From an uncultured Porphyromonadaceae bacterium (GTDB lineage: Bacteria > Bacteroidota > Bacteroidia > Bacteroidales > Muribaculaceae), in assembly GCA_947175605.1 (NCBI GenBank), contig CAMWNH010000005.1, positions 1-64,000 on the forward strand: DNA of 64,000 nt, given 5' to 3'. The position numbers and the translations under genes were made by a program. Below, one piece after another: positions 29,574-40,349 of the stretch. How positions within the stretch are numbered: position 1 is the first letter of the stretch; every line of letters starts with the position of its first letter. Under the pieces are notes generated by a model, which was not told the DNA's origin, searched no databases, and worked only from the letters and a program-made list of their open reading frames with translations.

Positions 29574-30577
29574 GTCATCATACGATAATCATAGCCGAAG
29601 CGGGCGTCAATCATAACGGATCGCTCGAACTGGCACGCAAAATGGTTCTGGCAGCCAAGGCGGCCGGAGCAGATTATGTGAAATTTCAGACGGCCGTTCC
29701 CGAGCTTGTCATCTCAAGCATCGCGCCAAAGGCTGAATATCAGAAAGAAACGACAGGGAAAGAGGAAAGCCAGCTGGAAATGTGCAAGGCTATCCATCTG
29801 CCACTCTCGGATTATGCAGGACTAAAAGCCCTGTGCGATGAAGCGGGCATAGGATTCATGAGTACACCTTTTGACCTTGTGAGTATCGACTGCCTTGCCG
29901 ACCTCGATATGGACTGGTGGAAAATTCCATCGGGGGAAATCACTAATCTGCCATATCTCAGGAAGATAGCCGCATTGGGGGGACGTGTAATTCTCTCCAC
30001 TGGGATGAGCACACTCGCCGAGGTGGAACAGGCCGTGGAAGTGCTGGAGAAAGGCGGGACAGCCCGCGAGAATATAATCCTGCTGCACTGCACGACGCAG
30101 TATCCCACGCCTATGGAGGCCGTCAATCTACTTGCAATGAAGGATTTGGACAAGTTGGGCTGCGGTGGCACGGGCTTCAGCGACCATACCCAAGGCATAA
30201 CGGCCGATATTGCGGCCGCAGCTCTGGGTGCACGAGTGATCGAGAAGCACTTCACGCTCGACCGCACGCTTCCGGGGCCCGACCACAAGGCATCGCTGGA
30301 GCCGGATGAGTTAGGTGAAATGGTGCGTGCGATACGCGACGTGGAAAAGGCACTGGGCAACGGCGTCAAGGAAGTTGCCGATGCTGAAAGACCGAATATC
30401 GAAATTGCACGCAAGAGTATCGTGGCTGCGCGAGATATAGCTGCAGGTGAGATATTTAGCGAAGAGAACATCACATGCAAACGTCCCGGAAACGGCATCT
30501 CACCCATGGAGTGGGACCGTGTGGTGGGTGCTCGGGCCAAGCGCAATTTTGCTGCCGACACACTTATTGAGCTATGA
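29570..30577 (+). CDS. neuB: N-acetylneuraminate/legionaminate synthase (NeuB/LegI)
   Basis: IIIAEAGVNHNGSLELARKMVLAAKAAGADYVKFQT; SPSGEITNLPYLRKIA-type motif; C-terminal SAF domain. Confidence 0.93.
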   Translation: MSHHTIIIAEAGVNHNGSLELARKMVLAAKAAGADYVKFQTAVPELVISSIAPKAEYQKETTGKEESQLEMCKAIHLPLSDYAGLKALCDEAGIGFMSTPFDLVSIDCLADLDMDWWKIPSGEITNLPYLRKIAALGGRVILSTGMSTLAEVEQAVEVLEKGGTARENIILLHCTTQYPTPMEAVNLLAMKDLDKLGCGGTGFSDHTQGITADIAAAALGARVIEKHFTLDRTLPGPDHKASLEPDELGEMVRAIRDVEKALGNGVKEVADAERPNIEIARKSIVAARDIAAGEIFSEENITCKRPGNGISPMEWDRVVGARAKRNFAADTLIEL

Positions 30578-31455
30578 TTCTGTTTCCAAACTGCAAGATA
30601 AATTTAGGGCTGCGCATAACATCCAAAAGAACAGACGGTTACCATGACATCGTAACGGTAATGGTGCCCGTGGGCTGGTGCGATGTGCTGGAACTCGTGC
30701 CCTCGGAGAGCGGCAAGACCACTCTTAGTCTTTCGGGCAATGCGCTATGTGACTGCCCTATGGAGAAAAACCTGGTTGTCAAGGCATTGAGGGCGACAGA
30801 GCGAGCCGTGGGACGCGAACTTCCGACCGACATCTATCTTCGCAAAATAGTGCCTGACGGCGCAGGACTTGGCGGTGGATCGTCGGATGCCGCCTTCACC
30901 ATACTGGGGCTGAACGAGCTGTACGGACTCGGATTGGGACGCGAGGAGATGGCCCGGATTGCGGGTGAGATTGGCAGTGACTGCCCGTTCTTCATCTACA
31001 ATCGCCCGATGCTGGCCACGGGACGCGGAACTGATTTAGAGGGCGTTGAGATTTGCACAGATGGCATCGGGGGGATCGTAGTTGCCAAGGGGCCGACCGA
31101 GGCAGTTTCGACGCGTGAGGCATATGCGGGCGTGACGCCGCGTGCGATGGCGCCCGGCGAGGATTTGCCGGGGGCTCTCCTGCAGGACTTTTCGAAATGG
31201 GAGGGAGCGGTGAGCAATGATTTCGAAGCGTCCATCTTCGCGTTACGGCCGAATGTCAAAGAGCTGAAGGACCGGATGTTATCCTTAGGCGCGAGCTATG
31301 TGGCCATGAGCGGAAGCGGAGCGGCCGTGTTCGGGCTCTTCCGTAATGCGGATGAAGCCGAACAGGCCGCCAATTCGCTTGAATCGCAAGGTTTTGCAGT
31401 ATTCTATTCTTCCTCCACGGCATCCGGGGCCTCGCCTTTCGGAAGCGTGAAGTGA
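30574..31455 (+). CDS. ispE: 4-diphosphocytidyl-2-C-methyl-D-erythritol kinase
   Basis: NCKINLGLRITSKRTDGYHDI; VPDGAGLGGGSSDAAFTI; GSGAAVFGLF. Confidence 0.93.
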   Translation: MILFPNCKINLGLRITSKRTDGYHDIVTVMVPVGWCDVLELVPSESGKTTLSLSGNALCDCPMEKNLVVKALRATERAVGRELPTDIYLRKIVPDGAGLGGGSSDAAFTILGLNELYGLGLGREEMARIAGEIGSDCPFFIYNRPMLATGRGTDLEGVEICTDGIGGIVVAKGPTEAVSTREAYAGVTPRAMAPGEDLPGALLQDFSKWEGAVSNDFEASIFALRPNVKELKDRMLSLGASYVAMSGSGAAVFGLFRNADEAEQAANSLESQGFAVFYSSSTASGASPFGSVK

Positions 31456-32819
31456 AGCCAGATGTAGGCCAGGACGCCGGAAAGAACCGAGCCGACGACG
31501 ATACCCAACTTGGCATGGTCGAGGAGTGAGGCCATGGCCGGCGAACCGAAGGAAAGTGTTGCGATAAAGAGGGATACGGTGAAGCCTATGCCTCCAAGCA
31601 TGGAGATGGAGGCCATCATCTTCCAATTGGAATGGGCGGGCATCGGAGCAAGGTGGAGTTTAACGGCGAGCCATGAGAAGGTGAAGATACCCAGGAACTT
31701 GCCAAGCACCAGACCGAGGATAATTGCCAAGGAAATGCCTTCGAAAATGCTTGCCGGATCCATGTCGAGCAGGAATATGCCTGCATTGGCAAAGGCGAAC
31801 AGGGGGATGATGAAGAAATTGACAACCGGATGGAGCGAGTCCTCGAGATCCTGAAGCGGGGAAATGACTTTATCGGAAGCTGATTCCACCTGTTTGAGCC
31901 AGTTGAGCTGATCGCGGTTGAGAATCGTTTTCTGCGAGAGGAGCTCATCGTCCTCGCCACGGAAATGGGCAATCGAATTTCGGATTATGCGGATGTACTT
32001 TTTGGGAGCAAATACGGGAGTCGCAGGCACGCAGAAGGCAACGAGCACGCCGGCGATCGTGGGGTGCACTCCGGAATTGAGGAAGAGGAACCACACAACA
32101 CCGCCCACGGCGAGATAGAAAACCTTGCTCTTGATGTGCATGGCCGAGCCGAGCAGGAGAATGCCGAGGCAGATGGCGGCATAAACGAGCAGCATGTACT
32201 CGATATGGGAGGAGTAGAAAAGGGCGATTACGATGATGCCGCCGATATCATCCACGACGGCGAGTGTGGTGAGGAAAATCTTGAGGGACAGCGGAACACG
32301 CTTGCCGAGCATGGCAAGGACGCCGAGGGAGAAGGCAATATCCGTGGCCATGGGAATGGCTGCGCCTCCTGAATAATCGGTGCCTCGGCTCATCAGGAAG
32401 AATATCAGCACGGGCACGGCCATGCCGCCGATAGCGCCGATTATCGGCAGGAGTGCCTGACGGATGGAGGAGAGCTCGCCGACGAGGACCTCGCGTTTGA
32501 TTTCCAGACCGATGGAGAAAAAGAACACGGCCATGAGGGCATCGTTGATGAACGCGAGAAGGTCCATCGGATGGCCGCTATGGCTGAAAATGTTGAAATC
32601 GCCGACCTGGAGGCGCACCTGCTGTGTCCAGAATCGGAAATATAAGTCGTTGAGTCCCGGTATGTTTGCAACGATGAGTGCTAACAGCGTGGCAGCGATA
32701 AGGATATTGCCGCCCGTTGCGTGGCGGCGCAGGGCCTGACGCGCCGAGTAGAAAACGCTGTGGTTTTCATCGAAATTGGAATTGTGGCCGCCGGCGGGGC
32801 CTTTGTGTGTGGTGGTCAT
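31404..32819 (-). CDS. nhaA: Na+/H+ antiporter NhaA
   Basis: HPMDLLAFINDALMAVFFFSIGLEIKREVLVGELSS; GAAIPMATDIAFSLGVLAMLG. Confidence 0.95.
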   Translation of the reverse strand: MTTTHKGPAGGHNSNFDENHSVFYSARQALRRHATGGNILIAATLLALIVANIPGLNDLYFRFWTQQVRLQVGDFNIFSHSGHPMDLLAFINDALMAVFFFSIGLEIKREVLVGELSSIRQALLPIIGAIGGMAVPVLIFFLMSRGTDYSGGAAIPMATDIAFSLGVLAMLGKRVPLSLKIFLTTLAVVDDIGGIIVIALFYSSHIEYMLLVYAAICLGILLLGSAMHIKSKVFYLAVGGVVWFLFLNSGVHPTIAGVLVAFCVPATPVFAPKKYIRIIRNSIAHFRGEDDELLSQKTILNRDQLNWLKQVESASDKVISPLQDLEDSLHPVVNFFIIPLFAFANAGIFLLDMDPASIFEGISLAIILGLVLGKFLGIFTFSWLAVKLHLAPMPAHSNWKMMASISMLGGIGFTVSLFIATLSFGSPAMASLLDHAKLGIVVGSVLSGVLAYIWLHFTLPKGEAPDAVEEE

Positions 32820-32962
32820 AAACAAATAGTTGATTTGACGTTGGTGGGGTGAGAAGTGAACTCACAAAATATCAACAGCCGGAGGGGCGTGTTTGTTTGT
32901 GGGGTCGAATGTTAAACGGTGAGCGGCGGATGAAATTGTGTATGATGCGACCGTCCGAGGGC

Positions 32963-32970
32963 TAACTTTG
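32963..32970 (+). promoter_or_regulatory. -7 box TAACTTTG upstream of amidase gene
   Basis: TAnnTTTG match about 24 nt upstream of ATG 32994. Confidence 0.6.
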
Positions 32971-32993
32971 CAGCACAAACAGGAAATCGCATC

Positions 32994-33398
32994 ATGAGAA
33001 AAATCACAGAAATCATCATTCACTGCACGGCGACTCCGGCCGGCAGAGACGTCACTGCAAAGGATGTGACGGCATGGCACCGCGAACGCGGATTCAGGAC
33101 AATAGGCTATCACTACCTCGTCGGGCTAAGAGGGAATGTGGAAAAGGGACGTCCGGAACACGAAACAGGAGCCCATTGCAAGGGGCATAATGCTGGCTCG
33201 ATCGGAGTTGCGTACGTCGGGGGCCTGAACGCGGCAGGGCAGCCGGCGGACACCCGCACCGAAACACAGAAGATGGCCCTGAAACGACTTGTAGCCGATC
33301 TGCGGCAACGCTATCCGGGAGCAAGCGTGCATGGACACAGGGAGTTTGCAGCGAAGGCTTGCCCTTGTTTTGATGCGGGAAAGGAGTACGGGCAATGA
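32994..33398 (+). CDS. N-acetylmuramoyl-L-alanine amidase (amidase_2, phage-endolysin-like)
   Basis: IIIHCTATPAGRDVTAKDVTAWHRERGFRTIGYHYLV; VHGHREFAAKACPCFD. Confidence 0.9.
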   Translation: MRKITEIIIHCTATPAGRDVTAKDVTAWHRERGFRTIGYHYLVGLRGNVEKGRPEHETGAHCKGHNAGSIGVAYVGGLNAAGQPADTRTETQKMALKRLVADLRQRYPGASVHGHREFAAKACPCFDAGKEYGQ

Positions 33399-33829
33399 AA
33401 CATGCAATATTTGCAGCAATCCTGATTCTGATATTGACGGGATGCCGCAGCGCGAAAGAGGCACGGACAAGCGAGGAACTCCAAGCTACCGAGGAAGTGA
33501 CTGCGGGTTGCAGGATCGAGATTGTGCGGGACGAGCTTCACAGTTCGCTCGGGCGGATGGAGATTGAGCTGGACAGTGTGATGATATGCGGAGCGGATGG
33601 CACCAAACTGGAGGCGCAGAGAGCGCGCATCGTGGCACGGAGCAAGCGGAAAAGTCTCGTAACGGAGGCGGTGGTGAGCGAGGACAGCGTGTGGAGTATA
33701 AGCACAAGCCACGAAATAAAAGAGAACATTGAAAAACGAGATCGCCGGAAGAATCCGTGGCTCAGCATAATTCTGACGGTAGCTATTGCCGCTTTAGTTG
33801 GGTGGATAATATGGAGGAATCGAACTTGA
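33395..33829 (+). CDS. Small lipoprotein with C-terminal TM helix; unimolecular-spanin-like
   Basis: Lipobox LILTGC, ~100-aa periplasmic segment, C-terminal NPWLSIILTVAIAALVGWIIWRNRT; ATGA overlap with amidase. Confidence 0.6.
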   Translation: MKHAIFAAILILILTGCRSAKEARTSEELQATEEVTAGCRIEIVRDELHSSLGRMEIELDSVMICGADGTKLEAQRARIVARSKRKSLVTEAVVSEDSVWSISTSHEIKENIEKRDRRKNPWLSIILTVAIAALVGWIIWRNRT

Positions 33830-33983
33830 GTATTATTTAGACTCGCGCAGAATACGGCAAATATCATCCGCAATAATTCAATTGGATGCAATACAGACTT
33901 GTCAGTTCCTGAAAAAGGAGGGATGTTAGGGATTATTTGCGGGGGGATCGACATTTGTTGAGATGAGTGTGGAAAGTTTTTGC

Positions 33984-33991
33984 TATCTTTG
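33984..33991 (+). promoter_or_regulatory. -7 box TATCTTTG
   Basis: TAnnTTTG match 20 nt upstream of the 34013 ORF. Confidence 0.55.
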
Positions 33992-34012
33992 TGGGAGTTT
34001 TGATGATCTAAG

Positions 34013-34753
34013 ATGAAAGCTTATATGAATAAACTGACTATACCTTTCCTTTTTCTTGCCTGTCTGTTTATGGCAGCTTGCAGCAATGATGAACCGGAGA
34101 TGCCTTCGGAGGCTATTGCCTTAAATATGATGAGCGGGGACAGCAATACGACTATCGGTGGGTCGGACGTTTACATCAATGCTTCCAACAATTTCACAAG
34201 CTCCTATTGCGGCATCGCTGATCTGGGAAAGAAGGGCGGCGCGAACAAGAGCCCCAATCTGACGCAGATAGCACAGGAGGCGGCGGTGATACCCGGAAAT
34301 TATTACCAGATAACGCTCGCGAGAGACATCCGCACCGTGGCCGGGGAGCGAGCCTACCCTATAGACGCTTCTTTCTATAATGTGTACGTTGAATCGTGGA
34401 TCTACGATAAGGACAATGCCATCGAGGGTGCGAGAATCCGTTATGCGGAGTGCTATCCCGAGCCAAAGGGCCTCCCGGAGTGGGACGCCCGTATAGACGG
34501 GAATATGAAATTTGATTTCGATAACAGTGAGGTGTATACGTATACTTACACGTTCTCCAAGGGCAGCTGCATCGAAAAGGGATATACTTACTTCACCAAC
34601 GGCTATGCCAATCTGACGGAGGCGCTGAATTTTGAAATAAACGGAAACGTTATCAAGGTTTCGTACCGCAGGGATCTGAGTAGCTCCAAGCCTGATGTAG
34701 AGCTTTTCGTGCGAAACGGCAGTACATATACACGTGTGTATTTGAATTTCTGA
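34013..34753 (+). CDS. Lipoprotein, DUF5036-like
   Basis: Lipobox LFMAAC; AIALNMMSGDSNTTIGGSDVYINASNNFTSSYCGIADLGKKGG; family recalled from memory. Confidence 0.5.
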   Translation: MKAYMNKLTIPFLFLACLFMAACSNDEPEMPSEAIALNMMSGDSNTTIGGSDVYINASNNFTSSYCGIADLGKKGGANKSPNLTQIAQEAAVIPGNYYQITLARDIRTVAGERAYPIDASFYNVYVESWIYDKDNAIEGARIRYAECYPEPKGLPEWDARIDGNMKFDFDNSEVYTYTYTFSKGSCIEKGYTYFTNGYANLTEALNFEINGNVIKVSYRRDLSSSKPDVELFVRNGSTYTRVYLNF

Positions 34754-34795
34754 TAAGAATGTTACGGGCCGGCCGAGGCGGGGAGTGTCGCTGTT

Positions 34796-34814
34796 GACGT
34801 GCCGAAGGCACGTC
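34796..34814. repeat. REP-like palindrome GACGTGCC-gaa-GGCACGTC
   Basis: Perfect 8-bp arms with 3-nt loop in an intergenic region. Confidence 0.5.
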
Positions 34815-34901
34815 CCTACAATTCGCGGGGATATTTGCTCTGTATTTTATTAGTAATTAATAGGATGCTATTCTTGATTCGCGTTTTCGGATTATTTTTG
34901 C

Positions 34902-34909
34902 TAACTTTG
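34902..34909 (+). promoter_or_regulatory. -7 box TAACTTTG immediately upstream of tetR-family start
   Basis: TAnnTTTG match ending 8 nt before ATG 34918. Confidence 0.55.
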
Positions 34910-34917
34910 TGGCGAAA

Positions 34918-35487
34918 ATGAAAACGAGAGAGAAGCTAATCGACGTGGCACGTCAGCTTTTTGCCCGCAAAGGGATGGAGCATACCACCATCTCCGATAT
35001 TGCGGAGGCAGCCGAAAAAGGACGACGGACTATCTACACTTACTTCAAGGATAAGGTGGATATCTACAACGCTGTGCTTGCGGAGGATGCGGACAAGATA
35101 GTTGAGACTCTTGAGGAAATCGTGAGCAATCCATCGCTGTCGAGCGAGGAGAAGCTCCGCCTTTTCATTATCGAACAATTCCGCATACACAAGAAGGGAA
35201 ACGGATGGGAAGGCCTGCGCAATCTGCTGAAGCTGGACATGGGCCGTCTGGAAAAGATGCGCAAGCTGGCTCTGGAGCGCGAGGAGCGCCTGCTGGAGCG
35301 TCTGCTGGACGAGGGCATCCAGCGAGGTGAATTCCGCGCGGACCGGGCCATGGACGTGCGCCGCTTTCTCGTTCAGGTTATACTGGCTATGGGCGTGAGC
35401 GTAGACTCGCACAAAGGCGATGCGCAGCTGCTGGGAGCTGTGGAAGGGCTGGCTGATTTCGTGAGCGAGCATATGGGGAGGGATTGA
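34918..35487 (+). CDS. TetR/AcrR family transcriptional regulator
   Basis: REKLIDVARQLFARKGMEHTTISDIAEAAEKGRRTIYTYFKDKVDIYNAVL. Confidence 0.92.
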   Translation: MKTREKLIDVARQLFARKGMEHTTISDIAEAAEKGRRTIYTYFKDKVDIYNAVLAEDADKIVETLEEIVSNPSLSSEEKLRLFIIEQFRIHKKGNGWEGLRNLLKLDMGRLEKMRKLALEREERLLERLLDEGIQRGEFRADRAMDVRRFLVQVILAMGVSVDSHKGDAQLLGAVEGLADFVSEHMGRD

Positions 35488-35511
35488 TTTGCTCGCTTGG
35501 AATATATTTCG

Positions 35512-35519
35512 TAACTTTG
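35512..35519 (+). promoter_or_regulatory. -7 box TAACTTTG upstream of fabG
   Basis: TAnnTTTG match about 38 nt upstream of fabG ATG. Confidence 0.5.
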
Positions 35520-35557
35520 CCTCAATAATTAACACCAACCATATAACACAGAAGACA

Positions 35558-36304
35558 ATGAAATTACTGGAAGGAAAAACGGCGCTGATCACGGGTGCAG
35601 CCCGCGGCATCGGCAAGGCCCTTGCCCTGCGCTTTGCACAGGAGGGTGCCAATATCGCATTTACCGACCTCGTGATAGACGAAAACGGCAAGGCCACGGA
35701 GGCAGAAATCGCAGCTCTGGGCGTGAAGTGCAAGGGCTATGCCTCTAACGCTGCCGACTTTGAGCAGACCAAGGCCGTGGTTGAAGAAGTGAAGAACGAC
35801 TTCGGCCGCATCGATATCCTCGTGAACAATGCGGGCATCACCAAGGATGGTCTTATGCTGCGCATGACTGAGGCTCAGTGGGATGCGGTAATCGCCGTGA
35901 ACCTCAAGAGCGCGTTCAACTTCATCAACGCCGTGCTGCCCATCATGATGCGCCAGCGCAGCGGCTCTATCATCAACATGGCCTCCGTAGTGGGTGTGCA
36001 TGGCAATGCCGGCCAGGCCAACTACGCAGCCTCGAAGGCCGGCCTTATCGCTCTGGCCAAGAGCATCGCACAGGAAGTAGGCTCGCGCGGCATCCGCGCT
36101 AACGCTATCGCTCCGGGCTTTATCGAAACAGCCATGACGGCTGCTCTGCCCGACGATGTGCGCGCTGAATGGACCAAGAAAATCCCCCTGCGTCGCGGCG
36201 GCAAGCCCGAGGATATCGCAGACGTGGCCACGTTCCTCGCATCGGATATGAGCTCCTACGTTACGGGCCAGGTTATCCAGGTGGACGGCGGTATGAACAT
36301 GTAA
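35558..36304 (+). CDS. fabG: 3-oxoacyl-[acyl-carrier-protein] reductase
   Basis: KTALITGAARGIGKALALRFAQEGA; ILVNNAGITKDGLMLRMTEAQWDAVI; NYAASKAGLIALAKS. Confidence 0.95.
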   Translation: MKLLEGKTALITGAARGIGKALALRFAQEGANIAFTDLVIDENGKATEAEIAALGVKCKGYASNAADFEQTKAVVEEVKNDFGRIDILVNNAGITKDGLMLRMTEAQWDAVIAVNLKSAFNFINAVLPIMMRQRSGSIINMASVVGVHGNAGQANYAASKAGLIALAKSIAQEVGSRGIRANAIAPGFIETAMTAALPDDVRAEWTKKIPLRRGGKPEDIADVATFLASDMSSYVTGQVIQVDGGMNM

Positions 36305-36332
36305 TCCGCAAGCGAAAAACGAATCCAATATA

Positions 36333-36384
36333 CAGCTCCCTCCCCGGCGCCACATCGACGCCAGGGAGGGAGCTGCGTTTTATA
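36333..36384 (+). terminator. Intrinsic terminator of fabG
   Basis: CAGCTCCCTCCC...GGGAGGGAGCTG followed by cgTTTTatat. Confidence 0.75.
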
Positions 36385-36419
36385 TACGTCTATTTTCCCT
36401 TTTTCGTGAAAAGGATTGA

Positions 36420-36734
36420 TTACAATAAGGCTGCTTTATTACGGATGGTGTTCAGCAATTTCATGAAAGATGCATCCGACTTCGCACGCTGCATGTTATA
36501 ATCGCTCTGCAAGTTAAGCAATAAATCAGCCGGAATATCAATAGCGGCCTCGACCAGCAGAGCTATTTCAGTATTAACCGCCCGTTTGCCCTTTATAATC
36601 TCATTTAATATAGATCGCGAGATGCCTATGCTCCGAGCAAGCCGGGACTGAGTAATACCCCTTGCCTCCAGCTCATCCTTAATCAACTCGCCTGGGTGTG
36701 TGGGCTCGAAAGGCGTAAGGTTGTTCGCTATCAT
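36420..36734 (-). CDS. higA: HigA family addiction-module antitoxin (XRE HTH)
   Basis: FEPTHPGELIKDELEARGITQSRLARSIGISRSILNEIIKGKRAVN. Confidence 0.88.
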   Translation of the reverse strand: MIANNLTPFEPTHPGELIKDELEARGITQSRLARSIGISRSILNEIIKGKRAVNTEIALLVEAAIDIPADLLLNLQSDYNMQRAKSDASFMKLLNTIRNKAALL

Positions 36735-36814
36735 ATCCTGTATATTATCACGCCACTAAGATAAGGATTATTTCTTAAGTTCGCAAATTTGTGAACCACT
36801 TCTTATATCGAAAA

Positions 36815-36858
36815 AGGCCGAGCTCCGGGAGATGGAGCACGGCCTTTGTGTGTATTGC
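36815..36858 (-). terminator. Intrinsic terminator of secA
   Basis: Minus strand AAAGGCCGTGCTCC...GGAGCTCGGCCTTTTTCG. Confidence 0.7.
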
Positions 36859-36869
36859 GCGGCAGGGGC

Positions 36870-40232
<3,363 letters not shown>

Positions 40233-40349
40233 AATATTTATATGAAGCGCCGGGCACACAGGCCGGGGCGCAGGATTTTAAAGTACAAAAATACAACTTT
40301 TTGCGCAAATATGCAAATCGGACGAATTCATCCGTGCGTCCCCTGTGCT

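Noticed and set aside
32994-33829. Intact prophage around the amidase
   Set aside because: Flanked by nhaA and a lipoprotein/TetR/fabG block with no structural, replication or integration genes
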